Positions 1 through 12,285 of a DNA stretch of 64,000 bases are shown in pieces. A program made the translations under genes and the position numbers. The stretch lies in NCBI RefSeq assembly GCF_040183065.1, contig NC_091122.1, positions 154,588,455 through 154,652,454 on the forward strand. The letters run 5' to 3'. The notes under the pieces were generated by a model. That model searched no databases. It was not told the DNA's origin and worked only from the letters and a program-made list of their open reading frames with translations. This DNA comes from Periplaneta americana. Its lineage: Eukaryota > Arthropoda > Insecta > Blattodea > Blattidae. The number at the start of each line of letters is the position of its first letter. Positions within the stretch are counted from its first letter, which is position 1.

Positions 1-252
1 TGCAATTGAAATCAATTAAATGATGGAGAAATAGTAAAGAGGTTTATGATTAAAGCTAGCGAATTAATTTGCCAAATTGAATAAAAGTTTTCGAGAGTCT
101 CACGTTAACCAAGTGCTTGCCTAATAATTCGCCACTGACCGCCTTAGCGATTACGATAAGGTGACGCAGGTCACAGCAGTTTATATTTCCCATCCTACTC
201 TGGAGTCTCCTCTCCTAGTAAACAAACTATTTCAAATCTTGTGCCCATGTAC

Positions 253-422
253 TCTAGTATATACAGTCACGAAGCTCAATACGTAGTAAATATGCAAACA
301 TTAGATAGTCACTCATCACTAGGATCGCTAATATCGCCTCATTACAGGAAATGCAAAATAGTACCGGCACAGTCTATTGTTTCTAGCACCCTCAAAACTC
401 AAGCTTCGTGACTGTAGACTGT
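253..422. mobile_element. MITE copy 1, cockroach-type TIR
   Basis: About 170 bp bounded by inverted copies of AGTATATACAGTCACGAAGC (left) and GCTTCGTGACTGTAGACTG (right). A second, better preserved copy lies at 5594-5771, with similar internal sequence (ACTAGGATCGCTA, GGCACAGTCTATTGTT). Non-coding; superfamily not determined. The remaining DNA from 1 to 655 shows nothing recognisable. Confidence 0.75.
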
Positions 423-654
423 GGTATGCATACATTTCCGGACGAATTTGTAATACCTTATTTTCATCAAAACTGAATAGAAACACATATTACCACCATT
501 TGAAAGCTGAATATTTGCAGTTTCATACTGACTTTAAATACAGTACATACGACATGCACTTTATGTGTGGCATGGCTGATTTCTAGGCGGTATTCCCACT
601 CTCGCCAAACCCTCTCAAGCATGTTCGTGTAACATTCCCGATAACATTTATTAA

Positions 655-1560
655 GTTCATTTATTAACTTATCTATTTATTTCACCATTCTATTACGTTT
701 TCACCCATTTACTCGTTTATTTGATAACTCATTTATCTATTTATGAATTTATTTACTAAATTATTTATTTATTTACTCAATCACTCATTTATTTATTTAT
801 TGATTTATTTACTCAATCATTTAATTATTTACTCAATCACTCATTTATTTATTTACTCAATCACTCATTTATTTATTTATTTATTTACTCAATTACTCAT
901 TTATTTATTTATTTACTCAATCACTCATTTATTTATTTATTCAATCACTCATTTATTTATTTATTTATTCAATCACTCACTTATTTATTTATTTAATTAC
1001 TCAATCACTCATTTATTTATTAATTTATGCAATCACTCATTTATTTATTTATTTATTTATTTATTTATTCAATCACTCATTTATTTATTTATTTACTCAA
1101 TTACTCATTTATTTATTTACTCAATCACTCATTTATTTATTTATTTACTCAATCATTTAATTATTTACTCAATCACTCATTTATTTATTTATTCAATCAC
1201 TCATTTATTTATTTATTTATTTATTCAATCACTCATTTATTTATTTATTTATTTATTTATTTACTCAATCACTCATTTATTTATTTATTTACTCAATCAA
1301 TCATTTATTTATTTATTTACTCAATCACTCATTTATTTATTTTCTTAATCACTCATTTATTTATTTATTCAATCACTCATTTATTTATTTTTTTATTTTT
1401 TTATTTATTCAATCACTCATTTATTTATTTATTTACTCAATTACTCATTTATTTATTTATTTACTCAATCACTCATTTATTTATTTATTTACTCGATCAA
1501 TCATTTGTTTGTTTGTTTGTTTGTATGTTTGTATGTTTATTTGTTTGTTTGTTTGTATAT
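655..1560. repeat. ATTT-rich minisatellite (24-bp-like unit)
   Basis: Long array of ATTTATTTATTT runs spaced by ACTCAATCACTC, giving variable 20-28 bp units and ending in a GTTT/GTAT-rich tract near 1500-1560. The open frames across it (MNLFTKLF..., repeating THLFIYS) are translations of the repeat, not genes. It lies about 330 bp upstream of the first visible ADAMTS exon. Confidence 0.95.
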
Positions 1561-1894
1561 TTAATTCAAATTTTCCATTTGCGGATAATATCTAATTTCA
1601 CTCTCCTATACTACAAGTTGCCATAATATTCATCCTTCAATTATTTTTTCATTAATTTAATCATTCATTTTTCAACTTATTTATGAACATATTCAACTTC
1701 GTGTCATTTATTTACTTATTTATTAATTTAACTCATCTTTCACTTCTTCACTTATCTGTTCATTCATTCAGCTATTTACTTATTATAGGCTATTTATTTA
1801 TTCGTTGTGTGTTTTTTTTTTTGTGAATATCGTGCCGTTATTCCTCCAGTGCAGTAAACAGTTTGTATTCCTTACACTTTCTAATATTGCACAG

Positions 1895-2023
1895 GTTTCG
1901 ATTCGAACCCGTGACACACAACCCAAGAGACGGCGGATGGTCAGAGTGGTCCAGCTGGACATCTTGTTCTAGGACCTGCGGCTTTGGAGTCTCTTTCAGA
2001 AGCAGACTCTGCGATAATCCGAG
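1895..2023 (+). CDS. ADAMTS exon a: start of first visible TSP1 repeat
   Basis: Acceptor ATTGCACAG and donor GAG|GTGAGA. The first base completes a codon begun in an exon outside the window. The exon encodes a lead-in [12 protein letters not shown], then [20 protein letters not shown] and the start of the CDNP segment, matching the first TSP1 repeat that follows the disintegrin-like region in ADAMTS proteins. It ends with two bases of an Arg codon. Confidence 0.85.
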
Positions 2024-4870
2024 GTGAGAAATAATATAAAAATAAATACTATGTCAAATTGCGTCTTTGGTTCGAAAATAAAAATAATATAAAAATCAAG
2101 TAATGATTTATGTTCGTTCTGTAACAAAATTTTCAACACATCACTTTTGAGGCCTATTGGCTTGCTTAAGGGACATTACACTGAAATTACTAACTTCCAT
2201 ATTCGTTAAGCTAAATTGACAAAATATTTACCCTGAACCAAAGTGCAGGAAGTCGAGGACTGTGAATACATTGAGTTGGGTTTGATGAGGGCAAAGATAA
2301 GTGCAGAAATGCATTCCCTCCTCAGTCATACTACAACATTGAAGTTGCGGGGAATATAAAAGTAGCGTAACAAGATTAAAATTAACCATTTTAATTACAA
2401 CGATAAACTGGAAGAACAAATTAATCTCTGGTACATATGAAAAAAATGATGGAAATATTACGAGGGTTTTGATTTCTAGTATTTTAAGAAATCTATGGCA
2501 ATCCGTCCACTATAATAAATATGGAAGAAGTAAACACTTCCGCTAAAATGTCAATGTAGACCCATAGGTTTTAGGTGAAGGTTTAATATGTATGCGCCAC
2601 TATAAAACATTCCTACAACACCTGGAATGTCGCTAGCGTTTATAGTATGAAGTTCGATAGTGGAGATTAGATGTGAAGTAAAGCTTACTTATGTAAAAAA
2701 TTCGTTCAGCGTGAAGGAAGAAGACCGCCATATTCTCTTAATGTGGTCACCAGCTGTGTAAAAATGGGAAGGTAATGCTTTTAGTGTTATGTATGGTCGG
2801 GAGAATTATGGGTGAATAATACTGTACACCTAACCTAACCTAACCCGTCATTAATCCCGAATCTGACGTCACTAATCTCTAACGTTGGCATCATTGTTAG
2901 TGTCATTTTGTTTTGAGATGTTTTCTTTCATGCTAGACGCCGAGTCGGGAGCCATCGGAGTGGAAGAAGTGGGAAGAAATGGGAAGCAAGTGTAATACTT
3001 AGTGGAAGGGAATTTATGGTGACTCGCTCTGAAACGGTTACTCATAATTTTTACATTTCGTTCCTTCAGTGTGTTCTTTGTACAATAGTCAATGCGTTAA
3101 CGTAGTGAACATTCCCTATATAGTGCAATAAAAAATTAAATATGTTGTGGCAGTGATAAAAGTGTGAAAAATTCGGATACAGCAGCGCATGTAGGCTATA
3201 TTCAATCAAAGAATACTTGAAATATTATTTAACGGAATAAAACAACAAACCACAAAGAAACATACTTCAACAAAAACATTCCCGTATTAGGTATGACATT
3301 TTCATGGAATCGCTCTAAGTAAGCTTACTACAATTGGGTGGTAATTGTAAATTACGGGGACTCCACTTCGCCATATTTCGTTAATGTGATAGTGGGTTTC
3401 AGTGTCGCCAACATAGTAATAATACTACACACCTAATCAAACCTAACCTAACCTTCCACCTGTAGCAACATTCCTCACGTTTAGTATCATTTCGTTTGCG
3501 TGTATTGGCAACCCCGCTACTCGTGTCGTGTGAAATATTCGCTCAGTGGCCGGTAATATACTCCATCTTGGCGTAATTGGGTATTATAAGTTATACACTT
3601 AACATACGAAGTCCATAAATATGAATAAAAATTGGGACAGCATTTTTTAAGATGCCAACAAACCGCCTACCTTCTAACATCCTCCAATGCTCTTCGCGTC
3701 GACCCAGAGATATACGTCGACCACAATGTAGAAGGTCTGACCACTTCCGTTTGTAGTCGAACTGGAATCATACCCACACTGTAGATCGAAAGAAGTAAAC
3801 AATTACGATTCCAAACCATTACAAAATAATCTAGCGAATTACAGTAAATATGTATTCAAAGTCAGCGCATATTAATCACATTTCTTATAGTTGTTCAGGC
3901 TCAAAAAGTGTTTTTTTTTCTAAAACAAATAGACCTACTACTAGGCCTAAATCAACGCTTACCTTTTCAATTAATCTGACTGGAATATTTTGTTCAATTA
4001 TGAATATCCACCAGGTCATTTAACCTGCACCACTGTGGCATTACGTTTCCATTTCTTTTCCGAGAATCGCAAAGTCTATTCCCGTAACGATTCCTTCACA
4101 TTTCACTGACCACTCATCCAAGATACATTTAAATTTAGTTATTTTCTATTGCAGCCACGAATATGTCACCAATAAATAAGAGTATATACTTTTATTTTAC
4201 TATACATTCACATAGCCAACGACACTCAACCTGGTTTGCTTTGGTTTCACTTATTTAGAGACGTCCCATTTCAATGTTACGATCTAAAATGTTTCCGTCT
4301 ATGTTAATTCATATTTGGAAACCGAAACCACTATCCATATATAAAATATTACTGTCAATCAAATCATGTACGTATAACGATACGGGAATGTAAAAATATA
4401 GATCACTAATATGTTACTAGCAACTACAAATAATAATTTTATCCACTGCTAATTTCCGCACTTCACCGAAACAGACGCCATTACTCTCCAATTCTCAACC
4501 CCACTTATACGAGATACGTAACTTGAGGGGAAAAAAAAGTATGCAGTTAGTCAGGCAGTCCGACAACACGTTATTTTGTCCATTTAGAGAAGCAGAAGTT
4601 TCACTACTCTCACAGACAGATACTCTTCCGTGTATATAGCCGAAGGCCATGCATTTTATTCTATGCTGCTGATCAGATACTCTTCCGTTTTACAGCAGAA
4701 GGCCATGCATTTTATTCATCGTTAGACCTATGTAATATTAGTACATTATGCAACGAGCCTATAATGAAGGTAATTAAGAAGTGAGTATGGATATTTATGA
4801 AACGAGCGCAAGCGAGTTTCATAATTTTCATACGAGCGTCTTAATTACCATTATAGGCGAGTTTCATACG
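2024..4870. other. ADAMTS intron, no gene seen
   Basis: AT-rich intron sequence. Two short runs of CCTAA repeats (near 2828 and 3440) sit in similar surroundings, suggesting two copies of an old dispersed repeat. A 37-bp near-duplicate (CAGATACTCTTCCGT...GAAGGCCATGCATTTTATT) occurs at about 4616 and 4674. No coding exon fits the phase between 2023 and 10358. Confidence 0.6.
4760..4860. repeat. Hairpin palindrome
   Basis: Imperfect palindrome: AATGAAGGTAATTAAGA at the left pairs with TCTTAATTACCATTAT at the right. Nested inside, TTATGAAAC and GTTTCATAA flank a GAGCGCAAGCGAG core. The transcript or single strand would fold into a long stem. Confidence 0.7.
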
Positions 4871-4871
4871 A

Positions 4872-5397
4872 CTTTTTATGCTCGACCATATTTCTAACTT
4901 GATATTATTAATTTTATTGTATCTGACATGGAGCAATGTCCCGTATGTTGTGAGATGTGCGCAGACGCGAAAGTATTAATTTTTTCCGAGGCACAGATGT
5001 TCACATTGACCTTGCTAGGCCATAAGAACCTACAGAGATAACATTGAAATTAAATTAGACATTGAAAAACGAGATGACAAATTGAATTTATTTGAATATT
5101 ACTTACAATTAACGCTAATTATTATAGTAACAGAACATAACCTTCTGTGACAGTATTGGATTTCCAGCCTCCGTGACTTTTCGCTAATTCTCTTTCTATT
5201 GCATATCCGAGAATAATCGATACTTGCGGTTTTATAACGGTAGAAAGCTGACCTGTCATTGGCTGAACAGTTGTAACCTGAGTCGTCATTGGCTGAAAGA
5301 CCTGACCTTTAATGAGTAGGTGTACTTTAATGACATGCATTAAAGGTCTGCTACCAGGTGTATAATTACTACATTTCGGCATGGTCGAGCATAAAAC
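4872..5397. mobile_element. TIR element (MITE-like)
   Basis: Ends are inverted: TTTTATGCTCGACCAT on the left and ATGGTCGAGCATAAAA on the right, about 525 bp apart. The interior carries repeated TCATTGGCTGAA motifs. The minus-strand open frame inside has no recognisable domain. Superfamily unknown. Confidence 0.65.
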
Positions 5398-5593
5398 AAT
5401 TTACAGAGTACGTTTCTGACAAGATTAGCATGTTTATGTTATGTCCGAGAGGTTCAGGGTTCGATACGGTCAGTAGTCTCTCTTCACTTGGACTTTCCAT
5501 GGTTTCCCCAAATGTTTTCAGGCAAATACTGGTATATTATCAATTATAAAAGTACCACGATCCGTTTCCTGTTCATCCTATAAGCTATAACCA

Positions 5594-5771
5594 CAGTCTA
5601 GTATATACAGTCACGAAGCTCAATACGTAGGGAATATGCATCCGTAGATATTTGCTAACCACTAGGATCGCTACTATCGCCCCATCACAGACAATGCGAA
5701 ATAGTACTGGCACAGTCTATTGTTCCTAGTACTCTCATCGCCTCAGGCTTCGTGACTATATACTAGACTGT
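5594..5771. mobile_element. MITE copy 2
   Basis: Same family as 253-422. Ends CACAGTCTAGTATATACAGT and TATATACTAGACTGTG form inverted repeats of about 28 bp with an indel. 178 bp, non-coding, with no clear target duplication. Confidence 0.8.
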
Positions 5772-5986
5772 GCTATAAAGTAAACCTTAATCGCCACGCT
5801 TCGACATAACATGTCATCTTCCGCAACGGACTATCCATATAGTCAGAAAGTAGCTAACAACACTGCCCTCTGTCGGTAGGTAAGAGAGATAGGTGTCGGT
5901 TCAAAAAGCGGAAATTCCCAGGAGGAGAAAAAATCATATCTATGACTTGTTATAAAGGAATGTTTCGAAGATGACATAATATGTAT

Positions 5987-5989
<3 letters not shown>

Positions 5990-6033
<44 letters not shown>
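5990..6033. repeat. (TA)n microsatellite
   Basis: Uninterrupted TA dinucleotides, about 44 bp. Confidence 0.95.
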
Positions 6034-6036
<3 letters not shown>

Positions 6037-6412
6037 GCTTTCATATTATATGTTTGACGCGTTTCGCAACAGTTTATTACCTTTATCATATTGTCAATGA
6101 CATTACTGCTTAAAGTAGACTAGTTCATTTCCTTGAAACACAATAAAAAAACACACATATTCTACTATAGGTTTGTTCAGTCGAAGACATCGAATTTATA
6201 TTTCTCAAGAAAAACTGGAAACATGGCATAAAGATGCAGTGAATGGAATGGTAAACAGGAGAAAAGTGCGAGGCAGAAAAAGATATCAGATGATAGACAT
6301 CATTAAGATATGTAGATTATATTTTTATTTTAGTAGGTTATTTCACGACGCTTTATCAACATCTTAGGTTCTTCAGCGTCTGAATGAGATGAAGGTGATA
6401 ATGCCGGTGAAA

Positions 6413-6790
6413 TAAGATGAAAGAGTAATGGAACGGAGAAAAATTCTCTCCGCCGCTTATTCCGTCGGATCCCGGCCAACTAATCACTCATATCGAGTGC
6501 ACCTCAGCACATGAGTGGACTTCGGTCCTGCGTTCATAGACATCTATGACGTAATGCAGAAGGCGGCCACTAGAGGGAACCCAAGAGTTGGAGCTTAATC
6601 TGAGACGATTCTAACCGGCGTCGGAGTTGTATCCGGTGTGGCTTAGTGGATAAAGCATCAGCACGTAGAGCTGAAAACCCGGGTTCAAATCCCGGCGCCG
6701 GAGAGAATTTTTCTCCGTTCCATTACTCTTTCATCGTATGATGACGCAGAATATCTGCATGGAAATATCATATGTACTTCGGTACATTAA
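6413..6790 (+). mobile_element. tRNA-derived SINE with inverted arms
   Basis: A tRNA-like head (GTGTGGCTTAGTGGATAAAG, then GGGTTCAAATCCCGG, A- and B-box-like) lies at about 6640-6703. It is followed by GAGAGAATTTTTCTCCGTTC, and an inverted copy of that tail (GAACGGAGAAAAATTCTCTC-like) starts at 6414. The arms are about 36 bp and nearly perfect. It resembles termite/cockroach SINEs, though the family name is uncertain. Confidence 0.7.
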
Positions 6791-6794
6791 AATA

Positions 6795-6970
6795 ATATGT
6801 ACGGTGAAATAAGTCCGGGGTCCATCACCGAAAGTTACCCAGAATTTGCTCATATGGGGTTGAGGGAAAACCCCGGAAAAAACCTCAACCAGGTAACTTG
6901 CCCCGACGGGAATCGAACCCGGACCACCTGGTTTCGCGCCCAGACGCGCTAACCATTACTCCACAGGTGT
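6795..6970 (-). mobile_element. tRNA-derived SINE, family A copy 1
   Basis: Read on the minus strand it starts CCACACCTGTGGAGTAATGG (A box), then GGTTCGATTCCCGTC (B box), CAAGTTACCTGGTTGAGG and a 3' part TGGACCCCGGACTTATTTCA. Same family as 25355-25609 and 32548-32795. Truncated at the 3' end. Confidence 0.85.
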
Positions 6971-7204
6971 GGACTTATAGATTATATATGAAGACTAAGA
7001 AGAAGGCTGAAAATAGGAAAAACTGGAAAATGCTGAGCTTTCAGTGACAGAACACTATGAATGAATTAATCTAAATATGACTTTCTGTAAATTCTTTCTA
7101 CTCATATAATATTGTAATTATATTCATCTTTCAACAATAATTACCTACTGAAAAAGAACATAATTTTATTTTTCACTATATGCGTTAGTCCTATTTTTGA
7201 CTTG

Positions 7205-7640
7205 ATAAAGCATTCGAATATGTAAATCTCAACAAATAATTGCAGATTTTAAACGAAGAAAACATAGATCCACAATTTATTACTGAAAGCTATTCAAAGC
7301 TTATATAAAAATTGAAAAGTCCAAAATAAACAAATGGATAAATAACAGGACCCATAACTACCAACAAAGATATCCGACAAGGATGTGGTATATCTTTAAT
7401 TCTACTCAATATCTATACAAAGGAAATGGGTATACAATTGAAACATATTGTAGATAATGGCATTCAGTTAAACAGAAAAAAAACATGCAAATAAAATATG
7501 ATATACCGACAATCAAGTTGGCTATTATTAGTCAAATCTGAGGATGACCTATAAATTGGAACATACAACTTACACAAAATTAATATGTACGATATGAAAA
7601 TCTTACTTCAAAATGTATAGGAATGGCAATTTATGGGGGG
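7205..7640 (+). pseudogene. LINE reverse transcriptase remnant
   Basis: Degenerate reading with KAFEYVNLN near 7207 and RQGCGISLILLNIYTKEMG at about 7374-7430, the RT domain motif-B region (RQGC...LFNIY in active LINEs). Several stops and at least one frameshift. No endonuclease or C-terminus is attached. Confidence 0.65.
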
Positions 7641-8422
7641 AAAAAAAACAGAGTGGACCTTCCCATTGTCACCTCTGGGTACGTGCATATGTGTATTAAT
7701 TGTGTATGAATGGGAAATTTCCATACGCGTACTTCCAGAGAAACAGCCACTTTCAATCTGGCAGCCTTTCTCTTAAAGATGTTCATTTCTTCCTCCCTCA
7801 TCTTAAGTGTTAGATTTTGATGGTCCGCTGACGAGAGGCTGGGATTTCGTCTACCGGAATCTGTAAACCAATAAAAGTTATTATTAATAATTATTATTAT
7901 TCATCGTTTTCAAGTTTCCAGAGAGCATTGTGGTGTTAGAATGATTCAAACAAAAAACCACGATTTCCTTAATCAGGTATAGGTTGTAATGTTAGAGAAG
8001 AATAAAAGTATAAACAGAATGTGCAACAGCAGTGGACGAGTCCATGAGCCTGAGTTACGAAATCGGAGGGGCATGGGTCATTATTTTGTAATCTTTCACA
8101 AAGTGCTTATCGTAAAGTTTCTCTCCCTGATGTCGTACTAACTGAGTTGAAACATGTACCGGCTTTAAAATCTTCTAAATTAAAAGAAAATGAAACAGAA
8201 AGGAGTAAACAACCAAAACCGTGAAGTAATTTCGAACGTGTACCAGTTAATGCAGAGAGAAGCGGTAATCGGAGTTGCTGTTAAATTGAAAGCCACCCAG
8301 GAGAGAAAAGCCGTAGCAACTAAGGTTTCACTAGGAACAGTCATTCCCATGTGTAGGCAACTCGTGCCCTCAAAGTGTCAACACAACCTCAGTGAGAGAA
8401 CGGACTCTTCTGTACTATAATC
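7641..8422. other. Intron segment, nothing recognised
   Basis: No exon, RNA or element end could be supported. A 76-codon open frame at 8190-8420 has no recognisable motif and is probably chance. Confidence 0.4.
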
Positions 8423-8423
8423 T

Positions 8424-9046
8424 TTTCGCTGTAAGAAATATCCTAATGTAAACAATAGCACGTGACTGAAGTGAGGTTTCATTGGCCGCTGTTTGGCGCC
8501 ATAGATTCTCAGTACGTGTTCCCGCCTACTTTTGTACATTCTGTTTCATGATAAACATTTCCCGTTACTAGTCAAGTAGGCCTAACCTCACTACTATACA
8601 TTCGTTTGCTTAGGAAACATTTATTTTATAATTACTATAATTAAATTATTTTTAAGTCCTATGTCTTCACAATGGACACTTGAGAATGCAGAAGCCATAT
8701 TTCAGTACCATGTGCTTACGTGAAATACGAGCTCAAGTAACGCCAGCTTGTTACAAGAACAGACTGCCTCGGTATTACTGTTGGTATTCATCCGCGTTCA
8801 TAGTACATAACAAAATATAAAAGTAGCTTTTCTTTTACATGGCGTTTTACATATCAGTAAAGCTAAATGTTTCATCGTATTTAACAACTAGAATTCAATG
8901 TTTTACTTTCAAATAATACAAGATCGTGGTTTCCAAATACGAACTATATTTTCCTGCGTCATGTGAGTGTTTCGACTGGGAGTCAATCACGGGTATGACA
9001 GCAACGTGCTTATGTTTACATTAGGATTTTTCTTACAGCGAAAACA
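8424..9046. mobile_element. TIR element (MITE-like, about 620 bp)
   Basis: Ends TTTTCGCTGTAAGAAATATC and, inverted, TTTTCGCTGTAAGAAAAATC. The match continues with CTAATGTAAAC, giving about 40-bp terminal inverted repeats. No transposase inside. Confidence 0.75.
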
Positions 9047-9139
9047 CAAAACAGTATAGCTGTAGTGTCTGTATGCGGTTCTTGCAAGGCACAAGTTCGC
9101 TCGCGTCTGCAGTAAGTGGCGCCTCGTTCAGTATTTATT

Positions 9140-10263
9140 TATTACTAGCCGTACCCGTGCGCTCCGCTGCACCTGTTAGAAATAAATATAAAGTAATTAC
9201 ATAATTAAAGTAGGACGTTTGATCCAGGGAACAACTTTTACAACAGCGCAAGATAATCTGCTTCGCTCATTACCCAATTTTTTTTGCATTGCATTTATTG
9301 CATATGTATTTTATGTATTTTAACACGATTCAATTGAGCATAATTAAAATTTGAATTATAAAATAATGGATTGCTAAGCTAACGTACTATTACTGCATAC
9401 TAAATCAATACACACTCGTTGTTCGTTAATTCTCTGAGATTAAAATGAGTGTACATAAATATTATTTTAAGAAATACAGAAAACGAATGTACAAAATAGC
9501 CTATCAAATTTTCTGTGCATAAGAAGCTATTTTAATCTTACCTGTCCTCGATTTACTCAGACGTTACTGTAATAACATTATAGCATTATGTCCATCTAGA
9601 GAAACTACACTTTCCAATGGTGAAATAATAATTAATTATACAAATCGATTAATTTAGCTTCTGATATTACTTCATACAAACACAGAAACATTCTCTGTAG
9701 GCTATGTTTAATAGCTTTCGATTGTTGATGTCCAAGGCCGCTGTTTCGATTGTTGTTGTCCAAGGCCCCTTATAGACGAAGTCATTTGTTCTTAATTCAT
9801 TGCACCGTCTTAGATGGCGTTATTTTAATTTCAAACTCATTTATCTCATGAAATATCAGTCCTATCGAAATTTTGTAAAGAATAAAACCTATCGGAAAAC
9901 ATTTTTAAAGAAACGTTTGTCATGTAACATTTTTCACAAAAATCAATAATAAGCGAGATATTTCGATTTATTTAATTCAGGCCCCCTTATAACCCCCCTT
10001 TTAAATAAAGCATTTTGAATGCCATATAGCTTAAAATCTAAGTTACAACGAACTTAATTTATATTCCAATTTTCATATAAATCGGTTCAGCCATTATCGC
10101 GTGAAAAGGTAACAAACATACAGACAGACATGCAAACAAAAATTTCAAAAATGCGATTTTCGGTTTCAGGGTGGTTAATTATATATGTTAAGACCAATTG
10201 TTTTTGAAAAATCGAAAATTACCAGAAAATTTTCGGCTACAGATTTATTATTAGTATAGATAA
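9140..10263 (+). mobile_element. Dispersed element with 14-bp target duplication
   Basis: Begins near ACTAGCCGTACCCGTGCGCT and ends with the ACAAACATACAGACAGACAT type tail common to insect retroposed repeats. GTTCAGTATTTATT flanks both ends (9126-9139 and 10264-10277), a clear target-site duplication. Class is uncertain (probably LINE-related). The insertion ends 94 bp before ADAMTS exon b. Confidence 0.7.
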
Positions 10264-10357
10264 GTTCAGTATTTATTATAATTAACTATCCTAAATCCTT
10301 TATAGATGTTACAGGCAATCATACGGATTTCCTCAATTCCTCTGTCACATGTTCCAG

Positions 10358-10545
10358 GCCGGTGTACGGAGGAAGGGAATGCATCGGCAAGAGCGAGGAG
10401 TTCCTCATCTGCGGACAGACAGCCTGTCCAGAGCCGCTGAAAGACGTGCGGGCCCAGCAGTGCGCTCGGCTCCCCACCATCGTGCCCTTGGGAGGCCTGG
10501 GGCACAGGGTTAACAACACGTGGCTCGCTCACGAGGCGGACCCGA
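10358..10545 (+). CDS. ADAMTS exon b: end of TSP1-1, start of Cys-rich region
   Basis: Acceptor TGTTCCAG, donor CGA|GTGCGT. It encodes PVYGGRECIGKSEEFLIC and then CPEPLKDVRAQQCARL, the family hallmark (D-x-R-A-Q-Q-C) at the TSP1/Cys-rich junction, and ends near TWLAHEADP. The end phase (one base) fits the next exon and makes Asn-Ser-Met-Lys-Cys. The donor is weaker than the others. The open frame runs past it to 10582 without family resemblance, which supports splicing here. Confidence 0.85.
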
Positions 10546-10986
10546 GTGCGTTCACTGGCTCACATATGGTCTTTACTTTATAATTTTTTGTCACATTTTG
10601 TCTGGCAAATGTCATCTTAACAACCTTCAATTTCCTAACGCCTCGCTAAATAATTTTCTCAACAAACCCAGTCAAATAATTTGTCAGTTTGTCGGACACT
10701 TTAGTTGACGCATTTATGAAGGTCATGCTTTTTTGGTCAAAGCAAAGAATATGATGAAGTAACTGCACTTACTGTACGGCCAAGAGACGAAGCAGGTCGC
10801 TGCCGTAGGTTTATTGTCATCAGTTTGTGATTATATTACATACCTACCAACTTTCACGCATAATACGCGAGTCATTCACAATATTAGCTCATGACTTCTA
10901 TCCCCAACACTGATACGATAAAAATCTGCAGAATTTAGAGGTGATCGCATAATTTTCGTGTTCAATGTTACGTCTTCATCCCTTTT

Positions 10987-10987
10987 C

Positions 10988-11033
<46 letters not shown>
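10987..11033. repeat. (ATT)n microsatellite
   Basis: ATT trinucleotide run of about 47 bp ending in a short TAG/GTA run. Confidence 0.95.
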
Positions 11034-11036
<3 letters not shown>

Positions 11037-11137
11037 AGTAGTAGTAGTAAAAAATATATATCCTACTAAGTTCTCATCTCGCGCATTTCACGTCTCGTAG
11101 GTTGGTAGGTCTGATGTTACATGCGGTCTGCGGTTGT

Positions 11138-12285
11138 CAAGAATGACGTAAGACGTTTAATTCTGTATTTTGCAATGACGTGAGATGTTTAGTTCAGTAT
11201 CTCGCAATGACATGGGATGTTTAGTTCAGTATTTCGCAACGACTTGTGACGTTTAGTTCAGTATCTCACAATGACATGGGATGTTTAGTTCAGTATTTCG
11301 CAACGACTTGTGACGTTTAGTTCAGTATTTCTCCATGACGTGTGACGTTTAGTTCAGTATTTCGCAATGACGTGTGACGTTCAATTCAGTATTTCGCAAT
11401 GATAAGATACGTTTAGTCCAGTATCTCGCAATAACATGAGACGTTTAGTTCAGTACTCGCACTAACATGAGACGTATAGTTCAGTAACTCACAATAATTT
11501 GAGACGTTTAGTTCAGTAACTCGCAATAACATGAGACGTTTAGTTCAGTAACTCGCAATAACATGAGACATTTGGTTCCGTATTTCTCCATGACGTGTGA
11601 CGTTTAGTTCAGTATTTCTCCATGACGTGTGACGTTTAGTTCAGTATTTCTCCATGACGTGTGACGTTTAGTTCAGTATTTCGCAATGACGTGTAACTGA
11701 ATGATATTTCAATATTTCGCAATGATAAGATACGTTTAGTCCAGTATCTCGCAATAACATGAGGCGTTTAGTTCAGTAACTCGCAATAACATGAGACGTT
11801 TGGTTCAGTAACTCGCAATAACATGAGACGTTTGGTTTAGTATTTTTCCATGACGTGTGACGTTTAGTTTAGTATTTCTCCATGACGTGTGACGTTCAGT
11901 TCAGTATTTCGCAATGATAAGATACGTTTAGTCCAGTATCTCGCAATAACATGAGACGTTTAGTTCAGTAACTCGCAATAACATGAGACGTTTGGTTCAG
12001 TAACTCGCAATAACATGAGACGTTTGGTTTAGTATTTTTCCATGACGTGTGACGTTTAGTTCAGTATTTCTCCATGACGTTTGAGTTTAGTTCAGTATTT
12101 CTCCATGACGTTTGAGTTTAGTTCAGTATTTCTCCATGACGTGTGACGTTCAGTTCAGTATTTCGCAATGATAAGATACGTTTAGTCCAGTATCTAGCAA
12201 TAACATGAGACGTTTAGTCAGTAACTTGCAATAACATGAGACGTTTAGTTCAGTAACTCGCAATAACATGAGACATTTGATTCAT
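11138..12285. repeat. 32-bp minisatellite with higher-order pattern
   Basis: About 36 tandem units of GTTTAGTTCAGTATTTCGCA plus an AACGACTTGTGAC-like tail (32 bp). The variant AATGATAAGATACGTTTAGT recurs at about 11397, 11718, 11911 and 12167. These spacings (321, 193, 256) are multiples of 32 give or take one, so blocks of units were copied together. Lies in the ADAMTS intron before exon c. 12286-12760 shows nothing else. Confidence 0.93.

Larger units (their letters stand above)
6168..7065 (+). mobile_element. LINE 3' end remnant split by SINE insertions
   Basis: 6173-6320 translates to LETWHKDAVNGMVNRRKVRG RKRYQMID-like text, and 6975-7060 resumes with the tail 'KTKKKAENRKNWKML' and CAGAACACTATGAATGAA. 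Both match the LINE C-terminus seen again at 22995-23611. The two halves are separated by SINE sequence, with TAGATTATAT repeated on both sides (about 6310 and 6975), which looks like a target duplication. Confidence 0.65.

Noticed and set aside
743-1626. Two long plus-strand open frames rich in THLFIYLFIY
   Set aside because: Translations of the ATTT-rich minisatellite in two registers. No codon bias, domain or start context.
2827-2846. CCTAA repeats as interstitial telomere
   Set aside because: Only three units here and about two near 3440, in similar surroundings. A dispersed repeat explains both better than telomeric (TTAGG)n.
6640-6705. Functional tRNA gene
   Set aside because: A/B boxes are present but the sequence continues into a SINE body and lacks a convincing cloverleaf. 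The same applies to 23711, 25355, 32548, 55966, 63205 and 63688.
11138-12285. CRISPR-like array
   Set aside because: Units are contiguous tandem repeats with no unique spacers; eukaryotic minisatellite. Same for 45606-47970.
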